Source of the DNA: Rhodopirellula sp.
GTDB lineage: Bacteria > Planctomycetota > Planctomycetia > Pirellulales > Pirellulaceae
Length of the DNA: 57,126 bases
Assembly (NCBI GenBank): GCA_024644085.1
Contig: JAHELS010000013.1
Location: 1-57,126, forward strand
Reading direction: 5' to 3'
The position numbers were made by a program, and so were the translations under genes. Each line of letters starts with the position of its first letter. Positions within the stretch are counted from its first letter, which is position 1. Positions 19,601-28,430 of this stretch are shown piece after piece. The notes under the pieces are model-generated. The model did not search any database and was not told the origin of the DNA. It saw only the letters and a list, made by a program, of their open reading frames with translations.

Positions 19601-19984
19601 GATGAATCCCCTGCGGTGCGCCGGGAATTGGCGGTTGCACTTCGCTATGACCAGTCACCATCGATGCCCACGATCTGGGCAAAACTCGCGCAGCACCACG
19701 ACGGCAAAGACCGATGGTACTTGGAGGCACTCGGATTGAGCAGTGATCTTCGGGCCGCAGAGTGCTACCAGGCTTGGCTCAACGCGATCGGCGGCAACTG
19801 GAATACCACCATCGGCCGCGACATTGTTTGGAGGATTCGAGCCCCGGAGGCGGCCGAGGCGCTGGTTCAAATCATCAGCGATCCAGAGCTTTCCCTCAAC
19901 GACACCAACCGGTACTTTCGCAGCCTCGAGTACCACGATCCCACCGTTCGCACCGAGGCGATGAAGAAGCTGCTGTCACTTTAG
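16634..19984 (+). CDS. ThuA - NPCBM - PVC-type dehydrogenase - HEAT secreted protein
   Basis: Exported multidomain protein of 1116 residues. A signal peptide (M-L-L-R-P-H-S ... S-P-R-L-A-A-N) leads into a ThuA (trehalose-utilisation-like, glutamine-amidotransferase fold) domain at about 30-275, with M-I-A-G-N-P-S-H-G-Y-G and H-Y-A-V-E-L. An NPCBM-like carbohydrate-associated beta domain spans about 320-480, a PVC-type membrane-bound dehydrogenase propeller (glucose/sorbosone dehydrogenase-like) about 500-900, and HEAT repeats about 900-1110. The ATG at 16634 has GAAGG 11 bases before it and fits the signal peptide better than an upstream start. The gene ends without the cytochrome c domain often fused in this family; that domain is encoded separately just downstream. 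Sugar or polyol oxidation outside the cell is inferred. Confidence 0.86.
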   Translation: MLLRPHSAVSVALMMVAILSPRLAANDDSKKNVLMIAGNPSHGYGSHEHYAGLKILEESVNASTDTIEVKVVRGWPEDDSLIEDADSIVIYCDGGKRHLAIPHLDRLRAKTEEGCGLVCLHYAVELVPGPPGDAWVDMLGGHFEIHWSVNPHWVGDFKTLPDHPITRGVKPFATNDEWYFHMRFKDSDNVIPILAAVAPPDTMRRNDGAHSGNPHVRKSVAAGEKQTVAWAYERPDGGRSFGFTGGHFHWNWGNDDVRRLVSNAVLWTAHDEIPDNGSTLVRQVGVDELLENQDYDRPENFNRERIESDFNLQSSTAPGTKGLVARELFHSPVVTRQTPRNRIDIETPIKGVRDLYLVVTDAGDGYTCDWADWIEPVIHGKGQSKSLVDMDWVSATSGYGKPTKNANCLGQPWSVAGEKIGKTAIGTHADSVIHYRIPDGFDRFTVTGGLDTGGTSQSAGDATSVRFAVYADAPPTDLPGINKKTQENQREASNAVAGLDVADGLEVTLSASEPDLRSLTNLDVDHRGRVWVCDVMNYRHNDGSRPEGDRILILEDTTGDGVMDSVKTYYQGRDIDSAMGICVLGNEVIVTATPTVWRFVDDNGDDRPDRKEAMFTETGQPQHDHSAHSFLFGPDGKLYWNFGNTGKQVKDADGKTVVDIHGRAVVDNGQPLYGGMPFRCDLDGSNFEVLAHNFRNNWETTIDSFGTLWQSDNDDDGNRGTRINFVMEHGNYGYRDELTGAGWRDERITMEDEIPLRHWHLNDPGVIPNMLQTGAGSPSGICVYEGRLLPKRFWDQVIHCDPGPNVVRAYPAIADGAGYRATIEPLVTGTFDKWFRPADVCVAPDGSLFVTDWYDPGVGGHRQGDTDRGRLFRIAPPGSKYNVPEFDYLTADGAAEALKNPNLAVRYMAWTAMHNLGHAAEEALLGLYDDPNPRIQARALWLLGKLEGHGDHYVARALADKNPDIRITGIRLARQLGMTPSVACASAADDESPAVRRELAVALRYDQSPSMPTIWAKLAQHHDGKDRWYLEALGLSSDLRAAECYQAWLNAIGGNWNTTIGRDIVWRIRAPEAAEALVQIISDPELSLNDTNRYFRSLEYHDPTVRTEAMKKLLSL

Positions 19985-20054
19985 TCGTGCCGCGGTGAAA
20001 ATATTATTTCCTCGAAGGATCACTGCTACTCCAATTCGCTTGGCCACGTTCACG

Positions 20055-21182
20055 ATGACATTGAAACACAACCTGATCACTGGAATTTTCGTGCTCGCCT
20101 TCTGCGTCACCGCGTCTGGTGACAATGACGATCTTCGAGCCAGAAATGACGCGATCATCGTTCGCGCGTTGGAACGTATGCCCGGATACGATTACGCCGG
20201 CGACGAACATGTCCAAGGTGCGATCACGCGCCATCTTTCACGCCAGGAAGGAACCTCCGAGTACCTGAAGCTCGCCAGGAAGTTTCGACCTGACGGCATT
20301 TCCGAAAAGCTCCAGGAGATGTTGCTCGGCGATATTAGCGATTCGATAAAAGTCGAGGCTGCCGCGATGCTGGCCGAGTCCGAGAACGGCCCGAAACTGC
20401 TGCGACAAATGTTGGCCAATGAGAATCCCCAAGAGGCAGCGAGCGTCGCTTACACCCTCGGTCTGCTGGGCAATGGCAGAGCCGTTCACATGCTTGGTGA
20501 AGTGGCGGGTGATGTCGAGCGGCCCTTCGACGTCCGAAGGAACGCGGTCGTCGGTTTGACGCGTAACAAGAACGGCGAGAAATCGTTGCTGGAACTCGCC
20601 GCCTCCGGAGAACTTGCCGCCGATACTCGTATGCTCGCCGGCGGCATCCTGGCTCGATCGGACGACGCAAACGTCCGCCGGCGCGCCGCTGAGTTGCTCC
20701 CACAGCCGCAGCAAAAGGATCGCGAGCCGCTGGCGCCCATCGACCAGCTCGCATCGATCAAGGGGAACGCAGAAGCAGGATTGAAACTGTTTCGCGGAGT
20801 CGCGACCTGCGCCAATTGCCACATCGTTGACGACCATGGCAAAGAGGTGGGCCCGAATCTCTCAGAAATCGGCAGCAAGCTTTCGCGAGAGGCAATGTTC
20901 ACGTCGATTCTCGACCCCAGCGCCGGCATCAGCCACAATTACGAAAGCTACAACGTGCTGACCGTATCGGGGCAGATCATCAATGGGGTAAAGATTTCGG
21001 AAACGCCCAACGATGTGGTAATTCGCACTGCCGAGGCGATCGATCGAAAAATCCCTCAGAACGAGATTGACCAGATCAAAAAGAACGAAAAATCAATCAT
21101 GCCTGACAATCTTCACCACACCGTTGATCAGGGCGGATTGGTTGACATCGTCCAGTACATGACGACGCTCAAAAAGAAGTGA
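20055..21182 (+). CDS. HEAT-repeat and Pirellula-type heme-binding (cytochrome c) protein
   Basis: Exported protein of 375 residues. Its own signal peptide (M-T-L-K-H-N-L-I-T-G-I-F-V-L-A-F, cleavage after T-A-S-G) argues against it being a frameshifted tail of the preceding gene, although a GTG at 19995 would also keep the frame. HEAT repeats cover about 50-235. A single-heme domain has C-A-N-C-H at 252-256 and a likely methionine ligand in S-I-M-P-D-N-L-H near the C-terminus, the layout of the Pirellula/Verrucomicrobium heme-binding domain. It lies 70 bases after the ThuA-dehydrogenase gene and is the probable electron acceptor of that dehydrogenase. Confidence 0.85.
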   Translation: MTLKHNLITGIFVLAFCVTASGDNDDLRARNDAIIVRALERMPGYDYAGDEHVQGAITRHLSRQEGTSEYLKLARKFRPDGISEKLQEMLLGDISDSIKVEAAAMLAESENGPKLLRQMLANENPQEAASVAYTLGLLGNGRAVHMLGEVAGDVERPFDVRRNAVVGLTRNKNGEKSLLELAASGELAADTRMLAGGILARSDDANVRRRAAELLPQPQQKDREPLAPIDQLASIKGNAEAGLKLFRGVATCANCHIVDDHGKEVGPNLSEIGSKLSREAMFTSILDPSAGISHNYESYNVLTVSGQIINGVKISETPNDVVIRTAEAIDRKIPQNEIDQIKKNEKSIMPDNLHHTVDQGGLVDIVQYMTTLKKK

Positions 21183-21186
21183 CCAT

Positions 21187-22536
21187 CTACAAGCTGTCAC
21201 GCATACTTTTTGAACGCTCGACGCCGATCACCCTGCCGGCGATTTGCGAGCTGGAGAATGTGCCCAGCTGGCGGCTGTCGACCGATACCGGCACATTGTC
21301 ACCGAGCAGGAAATATTCTCCCGAGCCGACGCGGAGCGGGTAATCCGTACGGCTGTCGCGACGTCGGATTCGGTACTCTACCAGTCGCTCAATCGATAGC
21401 TGCGACAATTCGGCTCCGCCGCCGCGAACGCGAACCGCAACTGGACTGTTTGCAGCGACGGGCAACTCCGGAGCTTCGATGCCGTCATGGTAGCTCAATT
21501 GAAACGGCCGAGACTCGCCCGTCTCCGTTTTCGGCAAGTTCGCCGTGGCTATCACGTTACCGTGCTCCGAGAAAAAAGCGACTTCAAGGATTCTGTCGTC
21601 ATGCACTGCTGCTGAACCGCCAAGGAACAACCGATCGACACTCTCGAGTTGACGTACCAAACCCACGTTGAATGGGTAATCGTCTCTAACCGGGCTGCTT
21701 CGATTTGCACTGTGGATGCTTTGATGGTGATATACCAACCACGGTGAATCACCCTTGGCGTGGTAACGCCACTTTGCCGCCGGCGTACGTTCCCACAGCG
21801 GGCTTTCCTGCGCGGCGGCCCAGCGCGATTCACGTCGCCGCGCATCGTCGTCGACCAGAAATTTTGGTAATGGAAAATCGCTTGAGTGGGACACCAGAAG
21901 GTCTTCGACACGAATTCCGTTGACGAGCAGCTTCAGCCTCTCGAGATCGACCGTGTCGCCGGCAACCGCGGCAATTCGCTTTACGTGCAGCTGACCTTCC
22001 CACGAAACAGCCACCAACTCACCGCGAGCGAGCGGAAAGTTCGGATCGAGATCTGTGATCTCGAGCATGTCTGCAGCGACAGTGCTGGCGTTCCGGCCCT
22101 TCACCCGCGGATCGATGAGGTCCATCAAGTCACCGCAATGAGCGCATTGCAGAGCACTGGAATCATCACCGGTGACGCCTGGATGAACACGCCATAGCAG
22201 AGCGCATCGTGGGCAGCTCGCAAGCCGATGTTCTCCCATCAGAGTTGGCGCCATTGATTCACCGCTGACTTGAAACCTGGACGATTCAACGTCGATAGAC
22301 GCATCACTACGTCCGATTGACCAGGCAATCCAGACGGCCAGGGGCGCAATCAATAACACCAACAACGTTAACGATCCGGCGAGATAGGATCGATTTACGG
22401 ATGCTGCGGCGCCCGTGTTACCTTTTTCTTGTACGTCTCGGATGACATGATCTAACAAGGCGAATTCACTGCGGTTATACTGCGGGTTGACACCTGCGCT
22501 GCTGCGCGTACTCCGATATCTGTTTCGATTGTACAT
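21187..22536 (-). CDS. lepB: Signal peptidase I with zinc-ribbon insertion
   Basis: Membrane-anchored S26 signal peptidase that removes leader peptides from exported proteins. The transmembrane anchor is at about 52-74. The catalytic serine is S94 in S-G-E-S-M-A-P-T-L and the lysine is K186 in H-V-K-R-I-A-A-V-A-G-D; the terminal box G-E-Y-F-L-L-G-D-N-V-P-V-S-V-D-S-R is complete. Between the catalytic residues there is a C-P-R-C (108-111) and C-A-H-C (131-134) pair forming a probable zinc ribbon, plus a long insertion before the last box, giving 449 residues where 200-320 is usual. Its start is only 12 bases from the nearest possible fabH start, on the opposite strand. Confidence 0.9.
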   Translation of the reverse strand: MYNRNRYRSTRSSAGVNPQYNRSEFALLDHVIRDVQEKGNTGAAASVNRSYLAGSLTLLVLLIAPLAVWIAWSIGRSDASIDVESSRFQVSGESMAPTLMGEHRLASCPRCALLWRVHPGVTGDDSSALQCAHCGDLMDLIDPRVKGRNASTVAADMLEITDLDPNFPLARGELVAVSWEGQLHVKRIAAVAGDTVDLERLKLLVNGIRVEDLLVSHSSDFPLPKFLVDDDARRRESRWAAAQESPLWERTPAAKWRYHAKGDSPWLVYHHQSIHSANRSSPVRDDYPFNVGLVRQLESVDRLFLGGSAAVHDDRILEVAFFSEHGNVIATANLPKTETGESRPFQLSYHDGIEAPELPVAANSPVAVRVRGGGAELSQLSIERLVEYRIRRRDSRTDYPLRVGSGEYFLLGDNVPVSVDSRQLGTFSSSQIAGRVIGVERSKSMRDSL

Positions 22537-22548
22537 TCTCTTTCCCGT

Positions 22549-23646
22549 ATGACTGAATCAACTTCACCCCACGGTGAAATTGCCATGGAAGCCGACCAAA
22601 GCGTCACGGATGCAGCGAGTGATCCCGAGACATCGCCGTCCAACTTGTTGACGCGAGGCCGGATGGGGAAAGTGGCCGGCGTGCGCATTGCCGCGACGGG
22701 TTCTTACGCGCCCGAACAAATCGTTACCAACGAAGATCTGGCCGCACTCGGGTACGACAGTGATTGGATCATTCGACGGACAGGAATCCGCGAACGCCGC
22801 CGTGCGAGGGAAGACCAGGCAACCAGCGATCTTTGCTATGAAGCATCTTTACGTTGCATGGAGAAAGCGGGAGTTTGTGCTGATCAAATCGACTTGATTG
22901 TCGTCGCCACAATCACTCCCGATCATCCAACGCCGTCGACAGCGTGTCATCTACAGCGCCGCCTCGGCGCGGTGGCCCCAGCCATGGACGTGAACGCAGC
23001 GTGTGCGGGCTTCATGTACGCGCTTGTCACTGCGGCACAATACGTGGCGGCGGGCAACAGCAAGTGCGCGCTGGTCGTCGGTGCGGATTTAATGAGCCGC
23101 ACCGTCAATCCGGACGATGAAAAAACTTATCCGTTGTTCGGCGATGCGGCAGGTGCCGTGATCTTGACCTCCGATGAAACCTGCGAAGGAATTCTCTCGT
23201 ATCAACTCGGCAGCGAGGGATGCGGCGGAGACATGCTGTGCATCCCGGCCGGCGGCACACGGATGTCATTAACACCGGACGTCTACTCCGAAGGCCAGCA
23301 ATTCCTGACGATGGACGGTCGCAACGTTTTCAAATGGGCCGTGCGGGTGTTTGATGAGAGTGCGAAACAGGTACTTTCCGATGCCGGTGTGGACGCCGGC
23401 GAGTTGGCCCTGGTTGTGTTGCACCAGGCGAACCAGCGGATCATTGATTCCGCCGTCTCGGACTTGAATGTGTCGCCTGAAAAGGTCTTCGTGAACCTGG
23501 ATCGGTACGGCAATACGTCGGGTGCAAGCATCCCGCTGGCGATCGACGAGGCGATTCAATCGAACAAAATCAAGCCGGGTGACCTGGTGCTGCTTTGCGG
23601 ATTCGGGGCGGGTTTAGCATGGGGCACGGCGTTGATGCGCTGGTAG
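22549..23646 (+). CDS. fabH: 3-oxoacyl-ACP synthase III
   Basis: Initiating condensing enzyme of fatty acid synthesis (acetyl-CoA plus malonyl-ACP), cytoplasmic. The catalytic triad is visible: C152 in N-A-A-C-A-G-F-M-Y-A-L, the histidine in V-L-H-Q-A-N-Q-R-I and the asparagine in Y-G-N-T-S-G-A-S. With the ATG at 22549 the protein has 365 residues and about 40 extra N-terminal ones. The canonical enzyme begins near V-R-I-A-A-T-G-S-Y, so a start at 22663 (M-G-K-V-A-G-V, GAGG four bases upstream) is at least as likely and would leave room for a promoter beside the divergent signal peptidase gene. Confidence 0.93.
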   Translation: MTESTSPHGEIAMEADQSVTDAASDPETSPSNLLTRGRMGKVAGVRIAATGSYAPEQIVTNEDLAALGYDSDWIIRRTGIRERRRAREDQATSDLCYEASLRCMEKAGVCADQIDLIVVATITPDHPTPSTACHLQRRLGAVAPAMDVNAACAGFMYALVTAAQYVAAGNSKCALVVGADLMSRTVNPDDEKTYPLFGDAAGAVILTSDETCEGILSYQLGSEGCGGDMLCIPAGGTRMSLTPDVYSEGQQFLTMDGRNVFKWAVRVFDESAKQVLSDAGVDAGELALVVLHQANQRIIDSAVSDLNVSPEKVFVNLDRYGNTSGASIPLAIDEAIQSNKIKPGDLVLLCGFGAGLAWGTALMRW

Positions 23647-23690
23647 CAGCCCGCTGTTGCTTGAACCGTTTTTGAAACGCGGCGATTCGG

Positions 23691-25169
23691 TTACCGGACC
23701 GGAGTCAATTGGATCGGCTCGGCCATTTGCGCGTTCATCGCCATCCACCGGTTGACCAATTCCCTCATCTTTTCGGGATGATCCCCGGAAAGATTTCGGC
23801 TTTCACCTGGGTCACCCGCCAAGTGGTAGAGTTCGATCGGCTCACTCGCTTTAGGCCGAACAATCTTCCAGTTACCGCGGCGCAGCGCCATCTTCCCCCC
23901 CTGCATCCGCCAATAGATTTCTTGATGTTCAGAGTCCAAGCCCGGGCCGTCAAAGTGTTCAAACAAGCTCTTGCCATCGATCGATTCGTCGACCTCCAAC
24001 CCCGCGGCATCGATTGCTGTGGCTGCGATGTCGAGGCTTAGGACGGGCCGACTCTCCACGCGACCCGACGGCAACCGATCTGGGTAGCACCAAACCATCG
24101 GGACACGCACGCCGCCTTCGTACAGCGTTCCCTTTCCGCCCCGAAGCGGCGCATTGCTGCTGGTCAACTCTTCGGTCGGGCCTCCGTTGTCGCTAAGAAA
24201 AACGATGAGCGTCTTTCGCCTCAACCCCAGTTCGTCGAGTGCATCACGAATATTTCCAACACCGCGGTCCAAAGCGACAAGCATGCCAGCGAAAATTCGC
24301 CGTTGCACATCTTTGATCCGCCGCAACGCTTTCACGTCTTCCATTGTCGCCTGCATCGGGCTGTGCACCGCGTTGTAGGAGACCACGAGACAGAATGGGT
24401 TCTCCGCGTTGGAATTAATGAATTGCACAGCTTCGTCGCTGATCGCATCGGTCAAATACCTTGCCTCAACGACTTCCTTTTCGCCGCGCAGGATCGGATT
24501 ATCAGAGTCGTATGACGGTTCACTCATCCGCGCGTAATTGCCCCGAATCAGATTTTTCTCTCGCACACGTTTCCCCGGCTCAAGCGACGTGTCGCGGACC
24601 ATCGTCAATACGCCCGGATAGGGCGGGCCGGGAACATAGAAGTGACCCTCATGCAGGAAACCGTAGAATTGATCGAATCCACGTCGGATCGGGTGCTTCG
24701 ACTCGTGAGTACCCAGATGCCACTTTCCCACCAATGCGGTCGCGTACCCGGCATCGGATAAGCGCTTGACAAAAGTTGTTTCTGATTCCGGCAAACCAGC
24801 ATTGGGATCAAGGTTTCGTTTGCCCGTCGGATTGATATCGTACCCAAAGCGCGACTGGTACCGACCGGTGAACAAGCCCGCGCGTGATGCGCTGCAATAG
24901 GACGCTGTAACGTACCCGGCCGTGCACCGGATTCCATCCGAGGCCAGTGCATCGATGTGCGGTGTCGGAATCTCATCATTGCCCATCATCCCGGTTTCAC
25001 CGTATCCAAGATCATCCGCGATCACGACGACAACATTGGGACGCGGGTCACGTTTCGGTAGGCTTGCATCCTCTGCGTAGGTCGACCCGACAAACACAAC
25101 CGCAATAGCGATCCACACGAAAAACGATGGCACAAGAGCCATGCGAGAACACTTCAGTCGCGACTTCAT
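23691..25169 (-). CDS. Secreted sulfatase, formylglycine (Cys) type
   Basis: Exported sulfatase of 492 residues. A signal peptide covers 1-33. The metal site V-V-V-V-I-A-D-D-L-G-Y-G is near residues 46-57. The formylglycine motif C-S-A-S-R is at 92-96, with the cysteine to be modified, followed by A-G-L-F-T-G-R-Y; further motifs are V-G-K-W-H-L-G and L-S-D-N-G-G-P. The start ATG at 25169 has AAGGTG seven bases upstream and precedes the signal peptide; an upstream GTG would add 22 unlikely residues. Its likely substrates are sulfated polysaccharides, but the sequence does not show which. It is transcribed towards the fabH end and no sulfatase-maturing enzyme is nearby. Confidence 0.92.
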   Translation of the reverse strand: MKSRLKCSRMALVPSFFVWIAIAVVFVGSTYAEDASLPKRDPRPNVVVVIADDLGYGETGMMGNDEIPTPHIDALASDGIRCTAGYVTASYCSASRAGLFTGRYQSRFGYDINPTGKRNLDPNAGLPESETTFVKRLSDAGYATALVGKWHLGTHESKHPIRRGFDQFYGFLHEGHFYVPGPPYPGVLTMVRDTSLEPGKRVREKNLIRGNYARMSEPSYDSDNPILRGEKEVVEARYLTDAISDEAVQFINSNAENPFCLVVSYNAVHSPMQATMEDVKALRRIKDVQRRIFAGMLVALDRGVGNIRDALDELGLRRKTLIVFLSDNGGPTEELTSSNAPLRGGKGTLYEGGVRVPMVWCYPDRLPSGRVESRPVLSLDIAATAIDAAGLEVDESIDGKSLFEHFDGPGLDSEHQEIYWRMQGGKMALRRGNWKIVRPKASEPIELYHLAGDPGESRNLSGDHPEKMRELVNRWMAMNAQMAEPIQLTPVR

Positions 25170-25290
25170 CAACGCACCTTTGCATCGAAACGGGAATTGC
25201 AACGGAGGGTGCAAGTTTGTTCCGCTGACGCGCAATCGTCAATCGAAACGATGACTTGGGCAAAACAGGCACACGGCGAAGAATGTGCGG

Positions 25291-26724
25291 TTAAAGCAGA
25301 TGTTTTGCTTTGACTTCGAGATACTGATTCACCAACGGCGCGGTCAGCTCGTCGGGAAACGCATCGACAACCAACACGCCTCGATGCTCGAGATCCTTGA
25401 GCACCTGGTCTCGCCACAGCAGGATATCCGCAGCTGCGGCCGCACGATACATCTGGAACGGTTCGCCGTCGGGTGAATCAGCCGCGTCAAACATCTCGCG
25501 ATCTCGCAGCAGCACCCCGAGCGGCAGATGCTGGCCATTGATATTGCCGAGATAATCAACGACGGCACTCGCGTTGACTTCGTCGATCACGTTGGTGGTT
25601 AGAACGACAAGCGATCGCCTTTTGCAATGCGACGAAAGGTACAGAAACGCCTGGTCATATCGCGATTCGACCAACCGCGGAAACTGGTCGAACCCGGCCT
25701 GGATCAAACGATTGATCTGACTGCTGCCACCGCGGGGCGGAATGTAGGAGTGGATCGTATCGGAAAAGCAGAGCATGCCAACGGCATCGCCCTGGGACAG
25801 TGCCACGTAGGCCATCATGAGCGTCGAGTTGAGTGCATGATCGAGCAACGTGTAACCGTTTCGCCGGTTGGTCATCATGCGACCGCAATCAAGCAGAAAA
25901 ACAACTCGCTGACTCTGGTCGTTCTGAAATTGGCGAACGGTCAACTTGCGTCTGCGAGCGGTACTGCGCCAATCAATATGACGATAATTGTCATCGCGAG
26001 TGTAGTCGCGCAATCGTTCAAATTCGTTGTCCTGGCCGACGCGACGCGTCTTTCTCACACCGATCAAACTCAAGCGATTCGTCCGCGCCAAAAGTGCATA
26101 CTCCGACAATTGCTTCATGTCGGGGTAAACATTCAATTGGTTATGCAAGTCCAATCGAAGGTGGCGGACCCAAAGTTTCAGCGGGCTGGAGAACCGAAGA
26201 AAGACATGCTCGAGCGCGAATGCACCGCGGGAGCCCGGTTTCAGTTTTCGTCTCGCCGTCATTCGTCCCATCGGCGGCAGACGCAGTACGTGTTGGTCCG
26301 GTTTCGACTCAAAATTATCAGGCAGATCGTCGCGCACATTGCCGATCAACGTCAACGGCGTGCGGTTCTCGACGGTGAGTTCACTGTTCAACGGAACGCC
26401 GAGAGAACAAGTCCGAGGAATTGAGCGGGTAACCTCGATCCCGCGGTTGGTGTTCAGATAAAGCCATAGAAAGTCGATTCCCGCCGCGGCGATAAGGATG
26501 ACGTCGACGCCCACAGCGACGATCAGAAAATCGGGGAAAAAGATAGCGATCACGCTGGCCAGCAGCGAGATCCCAAGAATCAGCGTCCACCAAACCGACG
26601 GAAAAACTTTGAGTCGCCACGCTGCAAGAACAAGCGGGAGCGCAAGCAACGCGAGTGTTACCCACGGTAACTGACTTTGCCATTGCGTTTGTTCCTGCAC
26701 CACTTGCCTGAGTGCGTCGTTCAT
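25291..26724 (-). CDS. DUF58 domain membrane protein
   Basis: Protein of 477 residues with two to three N-terminal membrane segments (about 20-85) and a cytoplasmic or periplasmic domain carrying the DUF58 core F-E-R-L-R-D-Y-T-R-D-D-N-Y-R-H-I-D-W-R-S-T-A-R, followed by a von Willebrand A-like half with L-L-D-C-G-R-M-M. DUF58 proteins usually accompany MoxR AAA ATPases and act in envelope or metal-insertion processes; no MoxR gene is in this window. It lies 121 bases upstream of the sulfatase on the same strand. The ribosome binding site is weak. Confidence 0.88.
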   Translation of the reverse strand: MNDALRQVVQEQTQWQSQLPWVTLALLALPLVLAAWRLKVFPSVWWTLILGISLLASVIAIFFPDFLIVAVGVDVILIAAAGIDFLWLYLNTNRGIEVTRSIPRTCSLGVPLNSELTVENRTPLTLIGNVRDDLPDNFESKPDQHVLRLPPMGRMTARRKLKPGSRGAFALEHVFLRFSSPLKLWVRHLRLDLHNQLNVYPDMKQLSEYALLARTNRLSLIGVRKTRRVGQDNEFERLRDYTRDDNYRHIDWRSTARRRKLTVRQFQNDQSQRVVFLLDCGRMMTNRRNGYTLLDHALNSTLMMAYVALSQGDAVGMLCFSDTIHSYIPPRGGSSQINRLIQAGFDQFPRLVESRYDQAFLYLSSHCKRRSLVVLTTNVIDEVNASAVVDYLGNINGQHLPLGVLLRDREMFDAADSPDGEPFQMYRAAAAADILLWRDQVLKDLEHRGVLVVDAFPDELTAPLVNQYLEVKAKHLL

Positions 26725-26820
26725 GTTGTCTTTCTTGCAAGCAAGCGAAAGCTCTTCCGGCGGACGTTCGAGCCGACCGGCTCGAACGTCGCAGTCGCTG
26801 CGTCCATGACGCGGTGGAGT

Positions 26821-28290
26821 TTAAAGGGCAATCGTAACTGTCTTGCTTTCCGTGTAAGCCTTCAATCCCTCTTCGCCCAATTCGCGACCGTAACCGGACA
26901 TTTTGAATCCGCCAAACGGCGCCGCGGCGTCAAATACATCGTAACAATTGACCCACACCGTTCCGGCGCGGACCCGTGCGGCGAATTCATGGGCCACAGA
27001 AATATCGCGTGTCCAGACCGCCGCAGCCAATCCGTAGAACGTGTTATTGGCACGGTGGATCATGTCCTCCTTGTCATCAAACGTCAGCACACTAAGCACG
27101 GGACCGAAGATTTCATCGGTCGCGATTGACATGTCGTCCTGCACATTGTCGAAGATCGTGGGCTCGACAAAGTAACCTTTGTCCCCGACGCGCTCGCCGC
27201 CGGTCACACACTTGGCGCCTTCGTGCCGGCCCTTGTCGATGTACGACATGATCTTGTCGAATTGCGCCTGATCGACCTGCGGACCCTGCTCGGTATCTTC
27301 GGCAAAGGGGTCGCCGACCTTGCGATTCTCGGCAAGCCGTTGCAGCTTTTCGAGAAAGGCGTCGTGTTGTTTCTTTTCGACGAAAACGCGGCTTCCCGCG
27401 CAACAACATTGTCCCTGGTTCAAAAACAGACCGATGTAGGCGCCCATTGCTGCGGCATCCAGATCGGCGTCAGCGAAAATCACATTGGGACTCTTGCCGC
27501 CGAGTTCAAACGTCAAGCGTTTAAGTGTATCGGCCGATTCCCGTGTGATGATCTGGGCGGTTCGATGTTCACCGGTGAAGGCGATCTTGTCGATTAATGG
27601 ATGCTTGACCACGGCCGCACCGGCGGTCGGACCGAACCCAGGCACAACGTTGATCACTCCATCGGGAATTCCGACTTCCTTGGCAAGTTGCGCCATCCGA
27701 AGACAGGTCAGCGGCGTTTGCTCGGCCGGCTTCATCACGATTGTGCAGCCGGCGGCGAGGGCAGGTCCCCATTTCCATGCAGCCATCAGAATCGGGAAAT
27801 TCCACGGAATGATCTGGCCGGCAACCCCGATCGGTTCACGCCGCGTGTAGCAAAGGTGGTTTCCGCGAATCGGAATCGTGCTGCCGTGGATCTTGTCGGC
27901 GTACCCGGCGTAGTATCGCAGGCAGTCGATCGCCAGCGGCAAATCGACATTGCGACTGTCCTTCAACGGCTTGCCGTTATCGAGAGTTTCCAGCCGCGCG
28001 AGATCGTCAATCTCATTTTCCATGCGATCGGCAAGCTGGTAAATCAAACGACCGCGATCGCGCGCGTCCATTTTTGACCAGGGTCCGGTGTCGAAAGCGT
28101 GTCGGGCAGCCTTCGCCGCCGCGTCGACATCTTCTCGGTCGCCCTCGGCAATCTGGGCGATCTCTTTTTCCGTCGCAGGATTGATGGTGGCAAACGTTTT
28201 TCCGCTGACCGCAGGAACCCATTTGCCGTCGATAAAGCATTCCGTCTCGCGGATATGCACGTCGGGGACGGCGGATAACGTGGCAGACAT
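26821..28290 (-). CDS. NAD(P)-dependent aldehyde dehydrogenase
   Basis: Cytoplasmic aldehyde dehydrogenase of 489 residues oxidising an aldehyde to the acid. Seen are P-W-N-F-P (oxyanion region), K-P-A-E-Q-T-P (cofactor lysine), F-E-L-G-G-K-S-P-N with the general base glutamate, and [10 protein letters not shown] with the catalytic cysteine. The usual F-T-G-S-T-E-V-G loop reads F-T-G-E-H-R-T-A, a local variant at the cofactor. The ATG at 28290 with GAGG seven bases upstream gives the typical length; the upstream open frame is spurious. Substrate cannot be told. It is divergent from thiL. Confidence 0.93.
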   Translation of the reverse strand: MSATLSAVPDVHIRETECFIDGKWVPAVSGKTFATINPATEKEIAQIAEGDREDVDAAAKAARHAFDTGPWSKMDARDRGRLIYQLADRMENEIDDLARLETLDNGKPLKDSRNVDLPLAIDCLRYYAGYADKIHGSTIPIRGNHLCYTRREPIGVAGQIIPWNFPILMAAWKWGPALAAGCTIVMKPAEQTPLTCLRMAQLAKEVGIPDGVINVVPGFGPTAGAAVVKHPLIDKIAFTGEHRTAQIITRESADTLKRLTFELGGKSPNVIFADADLDAAAMGAYIGLFLNQGQCCCAGSRVFVEKKQHDAFLEKLQRLAENRKVGDPFAEDTEQGPQVDQAQFDKIMSYIDKGRHEGAKCVTGGERVGDKGYFVEPTIFDNVQDDMSIATDEIFGPVLSVLTFDDKEDMIHRANNTFYGLAAAVWTRDISVAHEFAARVRAGTVWVNCYDVFDAAAPFGGFKMSGYGRELGEEGLKAYTESKTVTIAL

Positions 28291-28430
28291 CGTCAACCTC
28301 AAAGCCAGAGTAGAGGAGTGGGGGATACCCGAATTGTACCCAACCGATGACGATGTCGGTGATGGGGTGACGTCTACAAGGTGCCTCGATCGTCGGTTTG
28401 TTCGTCCATCCAAGATGCCTGACTTCACAC

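Noticed and set aside
27545-27580. Altered F-T-G-E-H-R-T-A loop of the aldehyde dehydrogenase as a frameshift
   Set aside because: Shifting the frame does not restore the usual F-T-G-S-T-E-V-G loop and the reading frame is intact on both sides, so I treat it as a natural variant.
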